A stretch of 47,689 bases of DNA, from positions 1 through 47,689 of the IMG/VR virus record IMGVR_UViG_3300025300_001994. One strand, written 5' to 3'. This DNA comes from a virus. The first letter of the stretch is position 1, and each line of letters starts with the position of its first letter. The notes under the pieces are model-generated. The model saw only the letters and a program-made list of their open reading frames with translations, searched no databases and had not been told where the DNA came from. Shown here in pieces: positions 19,606 through 27,507 of this stretch. A program made the translations under genes and the position numbers.

Positions 19606-20490
19606 ATGAACTACATCATTTCAAATTCTGGAAACGTGTGCGCTATTGTTGACGGGACAACTTATGCTTTTAGTCAAAGTCACCCAAGCTACCATAAACT
19701 GCTTGCGTATCTTAAAAACAAGAACGTAGAATATTTTGAAGCAGAGTTTAATGTAGCACAAAATATCGCCAACTATTGTGATGGCTACATCCAGATTGAA
19801 AAGGGTCAATTTTTATGGAATGATGTGGAGATGCCAGAACTCTTTGCTGACCGCATTCTTCAGATGAAAAATGAGGGCGTAGGTTTTGAACCCATGCTTA
19901 ATTTCCTAGATAACATGGCACAAAATCCATCGGATAAATCCATTCTTGAACTGTTTGACTTCATGCAAAACAAGAATCTTCCTATCACTGCCGACGGACA
20001 TTTTCTTGCTTATAAAGCAGTTAGTAGTAGTAACAAGGATCTCTATACTGGTACGATTGATAATAATATCGGGGATACTCCAGAAGTTCCGCGTGAGTCA
20101 GTAGATGCTAATCGTTCACAACATTGTGGTAACGGTCTTCATGTTGGGGCGATTGATTATGTCACTTCATATGGTGGAATTGATTTGGATAATCCAGACC
20201 CTAACACTGACGATGAAAGTGGCGGAAATAAAATTATGATTTGTAAAGTTAATCCTCGTGACGTTGTATCAGTGCCTAATGATGTGAGATTTCAAAAGTT
20301 ACGATGCTGTCGATATGAAGTGGTAGCTAAATTTGATACTGTTTTTGACAAGTCTGTTTATTTTACTTCGACAGAGCTTGACAGATTTAAAACCTTGCAG
20401 TATACTCGTGAGTGGAATCATAAGATTACTGCTCGTCTGCGTGGTCTTGTAAATCTTCTAAACAACAGAAAAGAAAAGGTTGGTGTTTAA
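19606..20490 (+). CDS. rIIB: rIIB-like protein
   Basis: A 294-residue soluble protein resembling rIIB of T4-like phages. The typical features are the central NLPITADGHFLAYKAV stretch and the later CGNGLHVGAIDYV and NKIMICKVNPRDVVSVPND. rIIB acts with rIIA at the membrane and influences lysis and exclusion. AGGAGAAAACG places the start well, behind its own promoter. The stop is one base before the M28 peptidase gene. In T4 the two rII genes are adjacent; here about 3.1 kb of envelope-directed genes separates them. Confidence 0.75.
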   Translation: MNYIISNSGNVCAIVDGTTYAFSQSHPSYHKLLAYLKNKNVEYFEAEFNVAQNIANYCDGYIQIEKGQFLWNDVEMPELFADRILQMKNEGVGFEPMLNFLDNMAQNPSDKSILELFDFMQNKNLPITADGHFLAYKAVSSSNKDLYTGTIDNNIGDTPEVPRESVDANRSQHCGNGLHVGAIDYVTSYGGIDLDNPDPNTDDESGGNKIMICKVNPRDVVSVPNDVRFQKLRCCRYEVVAKFDTVFDKSVYFTSTELDRFKTLQYTREWNHKITARLRGLVNLLNNRKEKVGV

Positions 20491-20491
20491 T

Positions 20492-21367
20492 ATGAAACGG
20501 TTGATTCTGTGGGCACTATTACTCACGTCTTTTCCTGCGTCTGTAAATGCGCAACCGGCCATCACAGTAGAAAACTGTAAGGAGTCACTGTCGTATCTAT
20601 CGTCTGATGAGATGGAAGGGAGAAAGCCGGGGAATCCGGGAAACTTTCTAACTGTATCTTTTATTAGAAAAGAATTTAAATCTTATGGTCTTGAGACTCG
20701 CCTGCAAAAGTTTACTTATTCGTTTAGATGGAGAGTGGGTCTGTTTAGATGGAGAACCGTACAGGTAGAAACAATGAATGTCATTGGAGTACTCAAAGGG
20801 ACCAGTGACAAACATATGGTCATAGGGGCTCATATGGATCATCTGGGCGTTGATAGAGATGGTGATGTATACAATGGAGCGGATGACAATGCTTCTGGAA
20901 CAACCGCCCTACTTGAACTTGCTGAAGCGTTAGGTGACACTAAGCCAAAAGATACTATTGTTTTTATTGCTTTCAATGCTGAAGAGTTAGGTTTGCTGGG
21001 TTCTAAATATTATGTAAGAAACCCTCTCCTGCCTCTTGACAATTGTAAATTAATGATTAATTTAGATATGGTAGGAAGACTGAGAGGAACAACTGTTACT
21101 GCTCAGGGTGGTAATCTATCAAGATCAGTAACTCAATTAGTAGATAAATTAGATGATGACTATCCGTTTGATGTCAATATCACTGCCGCTGGAAACAGAT
21201 CAGACCATGCTCCATTCAACTGGAATGGTGTGCCTGTCCTCTTTTTCCACACAGGAACTCATCCTCAGTACCATCGGACCACTGATGACTCAGACTTAAT
21301 TAACTATGAAGGATTGGTACAAATTAGTAAATTTACTCTTGACTTAACTAGAAAGATGATAGAATAA
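20492..21367 (+). CDS. Secreted M28-family zinc aminopeptidase
   Basis: A 291-residue M28 peptidase with signal peptide (ILWALLLTSFPASVNA). Metal ligands of the two-zinc site are visible: His114 in GAHMDH, Asp131 in GADDNASG, Glu164/165 in NAEELGLLGS, Asp192 in NLDMVGR and His261 in YHRTTDD. Such enzymes remove N-terminal residues from peptides. The ATG at 20492 is one base after the rIIB-like stop. It is rare in phages; it could trim exported phage proteins or digest host periplasmic peptides. Confidence 0.85.
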   Translation: MKRLILWALLLTSFPASVNAQPAITVENCKESLSYLSSDEMEGRKPGNPGNFLTVSFIRKEFKSYGLETRLQKFTYSFRWRVGLFRWRTVQVETMNVIGVLKGTSDKHMVIGAHMDHLGVDRDGDVYNGADDNASGTTALLELAEALGDTKPKDTIVFIAFNAEELGLLGSKYYVRNPLLPLDNCKLMINLDMVGRLRGTTVTAQGGNLSRSVTQLVDKLDDDYPFDVNITAAGNRSDHAPFNWNGVPVLFFHTGTHPQYHRTTDDSDLINYEGLVQISKFTLDLTRKMIE

Positions 21368-21391
21368 TTATTACCCGCCGAGGGCAACATT

Positions 21392-21544
21392 GTGAGAATT
21401 AAACAATCCAACCTTTGTCTTTTCTTTGCAGTAACTAATTTTGCCTGTTTTTTTGCTCTAGAAAGTTGGCTTAACTTCTGGGTCGGTGTTATAATGTTAG
21501 TGTGCGCAGTATTGAATATTCTGTTTAACGAGCGATGGAGTTAA
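21392..21544 (+). CDS. Possible 50-residue membrane protein
   Basis: A GTG-started frame with GAGGGC upstream encodes two hydrophobic segments (LCLFFAVTNFACFFAL and VGVIMLVCAVLNILF) with few charges. A promoter-like sequence lies inside it, which weakens the case; the frame may be chance. Confidence 0.4.
   Translation: MRIKQSNLCLFFAVTNFACFFALESWLNFWVGVIMLVCAVLNILFNERWS
21466..21495 (+). promoter_or_regulatory. Possible promoter for the 21553-23656 operon
   Basis: TTGGCT (21466-21471), 18-bp spacer, TATAAT (21490-21495), about 58 bp before the ATG at 21553. The -10 is a perfect match, the -35 is weak. Confidence 0.5.
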
Positions 21545-21552
21545 TAAAATAA

Positions 21553-21885
21553 ATGACTGATCTAAAGATCATAGACGAACTTATAATTCTTATGAAGAAA
21601 CCGGATCAGTCTTGGGTAGAATTTGAAAATAGTTACAATATAACTCAAGAAGCTATGGATCGTTTAAGAAACGCTTATTTATCCGGTGAAATGGAACATA
21701 TTACTGCGAGTTTAGCGATTTACTTTGCGAATCATGAATGCCTCAAATGGGGGCGGGAAATGATTGATAAGATGGAAGAGGATAATGTTGATAGATCTGA
21801 CATGCTGGTAATCATAGAAAGATTAGCAGTTGAGATTGGTTTTACTTTGACTATGTTGAAGGACCGCGAAGGAGTTGATAAATGA
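21553..21885 (+). CDS. Hypothetical helical protein
   Basis: A 110-residue acidic, helical protein (DELIILMKKPDQSWVEFENS start). It ends in EGVDK, encoded by a stretch that also serves as the ribosome binding site of the next gene, whose ATG overlaps this stop. It begins an operon of seven tightly coupled small genes. Function unknown. Confidence 0.6.
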   Translation: MTDLKIIDELIILMKKPDQSWVEFENSYNITQEAMDRLRNAYLSGEMEHITASLAIYFANHECLKWGREMIDKMEEDNVDRSDMLVIIERLAVEIGFTLTMLKDREGVDK

Positions 21886-22073
21886 GTTCTGACGAACCTA
21901 AAGCCAATAGTGATATAGAACTTTGGAGGCAGGACAACGAAGACTTTTATTCGCCCTCAATACATGTAACCAAAGACGGAATAATTGGTATTCAGGTCGG
22001 TGGCGAGGTTATTTGCATGGGAATAGAAAATTGGTCTACAGCAGGTAGAAATTTTTTAGGAGTTGATAAATGA
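21882..22073 (+). CDS. Hypothetical small protein
   Basis: A 63-residue protein overlapping both neighbours by ATGA. Middle part looks beta-rich (IHVTKDGIIGIQVGGEVICM). It ends in GVDK, again encoded by the ribosome binding region of the next gene. Function unknown. Confidence 0.55.
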   Translation: MSSDEPKANSDIELWRQDNEDFYSPSIHVTKDGIIGIQVGGEVICMGIENWSTAGRNFLGVDK

Positions 22074-22528
22074 GGGAGATTAAATTTCGTTTTTGGGATA
22101 AACGAGTCAATAAATTTAGACATGAACTAGGGCATGACGTTCTGACAGCACGACTGATGGTAGTACTGCTTGGGAACGATCACGGTGGCATGTTCACTTC
22201 TGGTCTTGTAAAAGAAGACGTGTCTGATCACGTTGTTGTGCAGCAATACACCGGACTTAAAGATAAGAATGGAGTAGAGATTTATGAAGGGGATATAGTA
22301 GAAAGACGACGAGAAAGAGGTCTAGTTGACTTTAATGATAGAAACTATGGTGGTATTCTTGGTTGGAATCTTTTACAATATCAATACGTCCCATATAAAA
22401 AAGAAGGATGGGTTTATGCAGAAAAGGGAGAGGATGGAGAACTGCCAGAAATAGAATTTTATTACGGTTGCCCTCCTGATAAATCTTGGGAAGTAGTTGG
22501 AAATATCTTTGAAGGAGTTGACAAATAA
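22070..22528 (+). CDS. YopX-family phage protein (paralogue 1)
   Basis: A 152-residue protein with the YopX hallmarks: N-terminal REIKFRFWDKRVNKF and QYTGLKDKNGVEIYEGDIV, with WEVVGNIFEG near the end. YopX proteins are common in phages and prophages; the barrel-like fold has no settled function. A second copy lies at 22902. It overlaps the previous gene by ATGA and carries the EGVDK ending described for this operon. Confidence 0.8.
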   Translation: MREIKFRFWDKRVNKFRHELGHDVLTARLMVVLLGNDHGGMFTSGLVKEDVSDHVVVQQYTGLKDKNGVEIYEGDIVERRRERGLVDFNDRNYGGILGWNLLQYQYVPYKKEGWVYAEKGEDGELPEIEFYYGCPPDKSWEVVGNIFEGVDK

Positions 22529-22529
22529 G

Positions 22530-22751
22530 ATGGAAAACCTAATTAATTGGAAAATGTTTGTTGACAAAAAAACTGACCTGTGTTATATTCAAAATATCGC
22601 AGACGAGTGGTGGGAATGGTCTGACCATTACGATGAATGGCAGGCGGTTGACTGTGAAGAATCTAACCATGATTTTGTTGAAATTAAAGAGTTTATTGCG
22701 GAAGATGATGCTCACAGTTGGTATCCTCCTAGTTGGATAGAAAATGATTAA
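22530..22751 (+). CDS. Trp/Asp-rich hypothetical protein
   Basis: A 73-residue very acidic protein with many Trp (DEWWEWSDHYDEWQAVD). The start at 22530 follows GGAGTTGACAAATAAG, so earlier in-frame starts (22497) inside the preceding gene are rejected. No family recognised; it may mimic DNA charge, but that is a guess. Confidence 0.55.
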   Translation: MENLINWKMFVDKKTDLCYIQNIADEWWEWSDHYDEWQAVDCEESNHDFVEIKEFIAEDDAHSWYPPSWIEND

Positions 22752-22905
22752 AAAAACTAAATGTCGAAGAAAAGGTAAGTTTGTTGTATTGCATTTGGTG
22801 CGAATTATAGAGTCTTTAGTTACTGTTTTTTCGCTGGGTTTCTTAAAAGCAGATTGGTATAGTGATTTATTATTTTCAGATTGGGCAGAGGATATTGACA
22901 AATGA
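22744..22905 (+). CDS. 53-residue basic-then-hydrophobic protein
   Basis: Overlaps the preceding stop by eight bases and the next start by four. The N-terminus is basic (IKKTKCRRKGKF), followed by a moderately hydrophobic helix (VVLHLVRIIESLVTVFSLGF), possibly one membrane span, and an acidic tail ending EDIDK, encoded by the next gene's ribosome binding region. Function unknown. Confidence 0.5.
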   Translation: MIKKTKCRRKGKFVVLHLVRIIESLVTVFSLGFLKADWYSDLLFSDWAEDIDK

Positions 22906-23324
22906 GACTTCTAAAGTTTAGGGTTTGGCACAAACCAACTAATAAATATGTAACAATGTCTCAAGAGGATTGGGAATACGGAAAAGGACCAGTAAAGTAT
23001 AAAGACAGTGGAGACTTTTTGGCAATTTCTCACGATGGTTTTTTGTGCCATGAGGGGTATGGTAATGGTGCTGCCAATGTTGAAGATTCAGAGAATTATG
23101 TTGTTCAACAATACACCGGACTCAAAGATAAGAATGGTGTTGAGATTTATGAGGGGGATCTGATTCTTTCTGACCATTGGGCTTCACAGGAGACGATGGT
23201 TGTAAAATGGGATCAAGATGCCTGCATGTTTTATGCGTGTCTTCTATCCGGTGGAGATCGGATTAACATGGATGAAGCCGAGAAAACTGTCGTGGGTAAT
23301 ATCTTTGAAGGAGTTGGTAAATGA
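22902..23324 (+). CDS. YopX-family phage protein (paralogue 2)
   Basis: A 140-residue second YopX protein: RLLKFRVWHKPTNKY at the start, QYTGLKDKNGVEIYEGDLI in the middle and VVGNIFEGVGK at the end. The nearly identical central block shows that the two YopX genes in this operon arose by duplication and then diverged in the outer parts. Coupled by ATGA overlaps to both neighbours. Confidence 0.8.
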   Translation: MRLLKFRVWHKPTNKYVTMSQEDWEYGKGPVKYKDSGDFLAISHDGFLCHEGYGNGAANVEDSENYVVQQYTGLKDKNGVEIYEGDLILSDHWASQETMVVKWDQDACMFYACLLSGGDRINMDEAEKTVVGNIFEGVGK

Positions 23325-23656
23325 TTAGTCTTAGCGATGCGGCAGTCACAGAAGTAAAACGAGTCATGAAAGATGCTTCATATGATTCCGATCCCTATCT
23401 TCGAATAGGAGTAGCAGGAGGAGGATGTGCAGGATTTGATTATAAACTTTCTTTTGTTGATAAAAGCGAATATACAGAAGATATCTACAATAAATATAAT
23501 CAGGATGGCATCACAGTTATAGTTGATAAAAAATCTGAATTATATATAGACGGCACGACTATCGACTGGTATAATGACCTTATGAAACAAGGCTTTACCT
23601 TTAACAATCCTAACGCAAGTCGCACCTGTGGCTGCGGGGAAAGCTTTAGTGTCTGA
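23321..23656 (+). CDS. A-type iron-sulfur carrier (HesB/IscA/ErpA-like)
   Basis: A 111-residue A-type carrier, which delivers Fe-S clusters to apoproteins. All three conserved cysteines are present: Cys36 in GGGCAGFDY, and Cys103 and Cys105 in TCGCGESF. Length is normal for the family. It closes the YopX operon with an ATGA overlap. HesB-like genes are known in marine phages; the partner here might be an Fe-S phage or host enzyme. Confidence 0.9.
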   Translation: MISLSDAAVTEVKRVMKDASYDSDPYLRIGVAGGGCAGFDYKLSFVDKSEYTEDIYNKYNQDGITVIVDKKSELYIDGTTIDWYNDLMKQGFTFNNPNASRTCGCGESFSV

Positions 23657-23688
23657 TATTTGGGTTCTGGTACACGATTTAGGGAAAA

Positions 23689-24240
23689 ATGATAATGGAA
23701 AATATTGGGACATGGAATTCTGATCTGCTTTTTATTTTTACGGCTGCTCTTCTTGTGCCTATAGTTTTGTATTTTGTAGGAGCTATTCTGTCAAACATAG
23801 AATCTGGTCAGTACAATTCTGTTGAATCAGAAACAGAAGCGTGGACACAAATTAAACAGCGTACCATACAGAATGCTATTAACGGAGATGCTGATGCTAG
23901 AGACTGGGTTACAGAAAATGTATTTCAACCTAAGTCTCCATCAAAAACTCCTAAATCTTCACCCGTGACCAAACAAAGGCCACCGAAGACCGCTTCTTCG
24001 AAACCAAAACGAGCACCCTCAAAGCCAGTGTCTGCGAAACCAAAAGCTACTCCCAAACCAAAGGTAGAGACTCCCTCTCAACCAAAGCATAATACACCCC
24101 CGCAGGTGGCACGGGAAGCAATTCAGGGCCTTACTTCCCTTGGTTTTCGCAAAAAAGAAGCCACTGACACAGTAAAGGGGTTTCTCAAGGATAAATCTTA
24201 TACAGATGCGGGAAGTATAATTCAGGATGTATTTGGTTAA
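23689..24240 (+). CDS. Membrane-anchored protein with RuvA C-terminal-like domain
   Basis: A 183-residue protein in three parts: an N-terminal membrane span (about 10-32, LLFIFTAALLVPIVLYFVG), a Pro/Lys/Ser-rich linker (about 75-135), and a 45-residue C-terminal helical domain (VAREAIQGLTSLGFRKKEA, then a second helix pair). That last domain resembles RuvA domain III (UBA-like), which contacts RuvB. The combination with a membrane anchor is unusual: it could tether a DNA motor or Holliday-junction machinery to the membrane. Start 23689 or 23695. Confidence 0.6.
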   Translation: MIMENIGTWNSDLLFIFTAALLVPIVLYFVGAILSNIESGQYNSVESETEAWTQIKQRTIQNAINGDADARDWVTENVFQPKSPSKTPKSSPVTKQRPPKTASSKPKRAPSKPVSAKPKATPKPKVETPSQPKHNTPPQVAREAIQGLTSLGFRKKEATDTVKGFLKDKSYTDAGSIIQDVFG

Positions 24241-24280
24241 AAGTCATAATTTGTGTATATATTAAAATGGGGGTGAAACT

Positions 24281-24517
24281 ATGAGCCAGTTTGACACGTA
24301 CATAAATCACAGTCAGTATGGATTATATTGTAGTTCTTGTAAGACTGAATACGATTCCAGACTATGTAATCTTGTAGATATTGTTGAAACAAAATCTGGC
24401 AGATCATACATATTTGTATGTCCATTTTGTGGCACCCAACAAAAAGGTGATATTATCGAAATGGAAATAGACTATGGAAGAACAGATCCTACTCGCCGAA
24501 AGCGGCTACATAAATAA
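24281..24517 (+). CDS. Small zinc-ribbon protein
   Basis: A 78-residue protein with CSSC near residue 17 and CPFC near residue 50, separated by a beta-rich segment (LVDIVETKSGRSYIFV), typical for a zinc ribbon. It ends basic (TRRKRLHK). GGGGGTGAAACT precedes the ATG. It overlaps the PAP2 gene by 44 bp. Function unknown; nucleic acid binding is possible. Confidence 0.6.
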   Translation: MSQFDTYINHSQYGLYCSSCKTEYDSRLCNLVDIVETKSGRSYIFVCPFCGTQQKGDIIEMEIDYGRTDPTRRKRLHK

Positions 24518-25145
24518 TATTAAATACACTTATCCACCTAGCGCACATTACCGTAGGTTGTTGCGTAAAAGTGTATCTCAACTTGTCACTATTGACTGGA
24601 AAAATATCCTTCCAGCCCCTCCTCAAAACGATAGTGATATCACCAGAAATGAGCTTAAAAACGTATCTGAGGCTACGAGTAATCGTACAAAATTAGATAT
24701 AGATCTTATAAAGCTCGTGGATAAAGATCCCATCGATCTATTTCTGCCATTCTTAAAGAAACACAACCTTTCTTTTCCTCATAATATATTTAAGAAAGCT
24801 AACGATATCTTAGAAATTGTCGCCATTCAATTAAAATGGCAGTATTCACGACCACGTCCTTATCAGCTGGCTAAAATTTTTAATATCCCTCTAGATATTA
24901 TTAATACTGATACTCATCAAACTCCCGCTTATCCTTCTGGTCATGCTGCCTATGGTGCTCTGGTGGCTTCTATACTGAGCGATATATACCCAGAACATGC
25001 ACCTGAGTTCTACAGGATGGGATTACTAGCGGGTTATGCGAGAGTTTTACAGGGAGTTCATTATGCTTCTGATAACGATGCTGGTGTAGTTCTAGCAAAC
25101 GTACTGTGGAATAATGTTAAACAGCACTTACTAAAAGGAATCTGA
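24474..25145 (+). CDS. PAP2-superfamily phosphatase/haloperoxidase-like protein
   Basis: A 223-residue protein with the three PAP2 signatures in order: KWQYSRPRP (KxxxxxxRP), YPSGHAAYGAL (PSGH) and GYARVLQGVHYASDNDAGV (SRxxxxxHxxxD-like, with Ala at the usual Ser). PAP2 enzymes remove phosphate from lipid phosphates or related substrates. There are no multiple membrane spans, so it is more like the soluble acid-phosphatase branch. The start inside the preceding gene is the most upstream one; a later start cannot be excluded. It may modify host lipids or envelope precursors. Confidence 0.8.
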   Translation: MEEQILLAESGYINNIKYTYPPSAHYRRLLRKSVSQLVTIDWKNILPAPPQNDSDITRNELKNVSEATSNRTKLDIDLIKLVDKDPIDLFLPFLKKHNLSFPHNIFKKANDILEIVAIQLKWQYSRPRPYQLAKIFNIPLDIINTDTHQTPAYPSGHAAYGALVASILSDIYPEHAPEFYRMGLLAGYARVLQGVHYASDNDAGVVLANVLWNNVKQHLLKGI

Positions 25146-25146
25146 T

Positions 25147-25749
25147 ATGCCACTACCAACACCTAACAAAAACGAAAAAGAATCTGATTTTGTGCAAAGA
25201 TGTATGCCTATTGCCAGCAAAGAGGCTAAAGATAATAAGCAAGCGATTGCTATTTGTATGAGTCAATTCAGAAAAAAGAAATCTCAAGGCCTTCTCGGTA
25301 AAACTGATGATGAATATAGAGCTACTAAATATAGTGAAGAGCTTGATGGCACATCAGGCAAAACCAAAAAAGATTGGGATAAAATTGATAGAAAAGAACT
25401 CAAACGTGATACCAAAAAAGAAAAAAAAGAACATGAAAAGGACGCTATAAAAGACGATAAAGAAAAACTCAAAAAGCTTAAAAAAGATCCTCCTTCTGAT
25501 AAGAAAGAAAGAGAAACTAAAGATCTGAAAAAAGACGAGCGATACGACAAGAGAGATGCTTCTGATCGTCAAAGACATGAAAGACTAGATCGAGACGAAG
25601 ATCATCAAGACAAGAAAGAAATGGATAGTGAAACACTTCGTGAACGCCTAAAGCATCACAAGGACGCTATCAAAAATATCGAAAGAGAAATTCGAGATTT
25701 GGAGAAAGATAAAAGAGAAGACAAGAAAGATGTTAAATACGAAAGGTAA
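25147..25749 (+). CDS. Lys/Asp/Glu-rich coiled-coil protein with MPLPTP head motif
   Basis: A 200-residue protein. The first 45 residues (MPLPTPNKNEKESDFVQRCM, later AKDNKQAIAICMSQFRKKK) form a compact Cys-containing motif that I know from the N-termini of several phage virion- or prohead-associated proteins. The rest is an extremely charged coiled-coil of Lys, Asp, Glu and Arg. The head motif recurs in the protein at 27508. A scaffold-like role is possible. Confidence 0.6.
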   Translation: MPLPTPNKNEKESDFVQRCMPIASKEAKDNKQAIAICMSQFRKKKSQGLLGKTDDEYRATKYSEELDGTSGKTKKDWDKIDRKELKRDTKKEKKEHEKDAIKDDKEKLKKLKKDPPSDKKERETKDLKKDERYDKRDASDRQRHERLDRDEDHQDKKEMDSETLRERLKHHKDAIKNIEREIRDLEKDKREDKKDVKYER

Positions 25750-25752
25750 AAT

Positions 25753-26181
25753 GTGAGAAAATATCCAGAGATACATGTGCAGTGGGTGCCGCCTTCTGGT
25801 ATTCATCATCAGGAATTTGAAATAAACGTTTTAGGATTAATGCCTAGCGGTGTACCATATGTCAGTGAAATTCTTGGTCCCACTCAGAACGAATGGAGGG
25901 GCAGTCTTCCGCTGTGGAATAAAGACGGTAAGGTATGGAACCCTAAATACACTGATGATGTACATGTATCTATTACGTCTGTAAATGAAATCGAAGGGCA
26001 CGACTTTAAATCTAAGGGAGCTTCTGTGGTTCTTACCGTAAAAGATTTGGAATGGATTCCTGACGCTCCCACGGAGGTGCGAGCCGAGGTTTCTCCCTTT
26101 CTATATCCAATGTCTGATGATCATTTGGAAGATGTTGAAACAACTGTTCGGGGTAACTTAAATATCTTATTCAGTGATTGA
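25753..26181 (+). CDS. Hypothetical protein, probably beta-rich
   Basis: A 142-residue protein with GTG start just behind the preceding stop (AAAGG upstream). The sequence suggests a beta-sandwich or virion-type domain (IHVQWVPPSGIHHQEFEINV; ASVVLTVKDLEWIPD). Its stop overlaps the dipeptidase start region. Not recognised. Confidence 0.55.
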   Translation: MRKYPEIHVQWVPPSGIHHQEFEINVLGLMPSGVPYVSEILGPTQNEWRGSLPLWNKDGKVWNPKYTDDVHVSITSVNEIEGHDFKSKGASVVLTVKDLEWIPDAPTEVRAEVSPFLYPMSDDHLEDVETTVRGNLNILFSD

Positions 26182-26182
26182 T

Positions 26183-27409
26183 ATGAACTGGCAAAATCTA
26201 CATAAAGAATCTACGCTTGTAGATCTACATACGCATCCAGCCCTCAAGGCTATTATTTTGGAAATCAGTCTAGACTCATCCAAAAGAAATTGGCTATCTA
26301 GAATGTTTGACAAGAAATTTTGGCCACTTAGTAATCGAGTTACGTTTCCCAAGATGGACAAGGGTGGTGTAGATGTAATACTATCTACTGCTTATATTTT
26401 AGAACAAGAGTGGATTAAAGAAATCTCCCTTATAAGGTGGCTCTTTAGAATATTCCCCAGTGTACGACGCGCCATCGTAGATCCTCCCTATTTTGATGCT
26501 ACAAATTTTATGTTAGATGAAATGGAACGTCAGATTATTTCATATAACAAGAAGAAGCCTTCTAGAAAAGTATGTTTGTCTGATTCTGTTTCAACATTGA
26601 ACCAAGGTCTTGAGGCTGGAGATATGTGTGTTGTGCATTCTGTGGAAGGAGCCCATTCTCTTAATGGTATAGAGGGCGGAAAAACCGTGGAAGATGGAGC
26701 GTGTGCCGATTCAGTTGAAAAAGAATTATTATCTAATCTGGTATACCTTTTCAATCGGGGTGTGGCCTATCTCACTTTGGCTCATTTCTATCCTAACCAT
26801 GTGGCTTATCCCGTGTTTCCTTATCCAGAATATTCTAGCAAGATGCTTGACTGGCGTAAAGTAACTGGCAGTTGGGATATGAATAAAGGGTTGACATCCA
26901 TAGGCGAAAAGGTAGTAGAAAGAATGCTGGAGTTGGGGATGCTGATAGACATCACACACTGTACGCCCAGTGCCAGAGCTAAGGTTATGGATATCGCCAA
27001 GCACCATCGCAAAAAGAATTGTATTATAGCTAGTCACATGGCCTCCTTTGATATTAACCGTGACCCTATCAACCTAACCAATAAAGAAATTAAATGGATT
27101 GCTGATAATGGAGGGGTTATTGGTGTAATACTGATGACTTATTATTTATCTAATTCGCACAGTGGATTAGGATTAAAGCATATAGAAAATAATATTAATC
27201 ATATGATAAATGTAGGTGGAATAGAAGTAGTAGGAATAGGTAGTGACTTGGATGGGTTTACTGATCCTCCAGACGAAATTGTAGATATGTCAGAAATGCC
27301 TCGACTTACGAGTTATTTATGCGCGTTAGGGTACACGGAAAAACAGATGGAACACATACTAGGGGGTAATGCCTTACGTGTATTACGAGAGGGTTGGGGA
27401 AAAAAATAG
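26183..27409 (+). CDS. M19-family (renal/membrane-type) dipeptidase
   Basis: A 408-residue TIM-barrel metallopeptidase of family M19, which splits dipeptides including some D-amino-acid ones. Metal and active-site regions are all present: VDLHTHP (His16, His18), VVHSVEGAHSL (bridging Glu), LIDITHCTPSA (His), IIASHMASF (His) and IGSDLDGF (Asp). No signal peptide is seen, so it probably works in the cytoplasm. The true start is the ATG at 26183. M19 genes are very unusual in phages; peptidoglycan-peptide recycling is a possible use. Confidence 0.85.
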   Translation: MNWQNLHKESTLVDLHTHPALKAIILEISLDSSKRNWLSRMFDKKFWPLSNRVTFPKMDKGGVDVILSTAYILEQEWIKEISLIRWLFRIFPSVRRAIVDPPYFDATNFMLDEMERQIISYNKKKPSRKVCLSDSVSTLNQGLEAGDMCVVHSVEGAHSLNGIEGGKTVEDGACADSVEKELLSNLVYLFNRGVAYLTLAHFYPNHVAYPVFPYPEYSSKMLDWRKVTGSWDMNKGLTSIGEKVVERMLELGMLIDITHCTPSARAKVMDIAKHHRKKNCIIASHMASFDINRDPINLTNKEIKWIADNGGVIGVILMTYYLSNSHSGLGLKHIENNINHMINVGGIEVVGIGSDLDGFTDPPDEIVDMSEMPRLTSYLCALGYTEKQMEHILGGNALRVLREGWGKK

Positions 27410-27428
27410 TTGCTAAATTTGGAATTTA

Positions 27429-27497
27429 TGTCTAGTATAGAGTGTGACGATGGCTATTGCGATTCAATGAGTTATCTAGTTCAGTATAACTTTTAGA
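27429..27497 (+). CDS. Possible 22-residue peptide
   Basis: ATG at 27429 opens a short frame (MSSIECDDGYCDSMSYLVQY, then NF) with two Cys. The spacing to the next gene fits a small operon member, but there is only a weak TTGGAA upstream. Coding status uncertain. Confidence 0.25.
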
Positions 27498-27507
27498 GGA
27501 GAAAGCT

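Noticed and set aside
25284-25578. Minus-strand Ser/Leu/Phe-rich frames opposite the 25147 gene
   Set aside because: They are antisense shadows of the Lys/Asp/Glu-rich coiled-coil codons.
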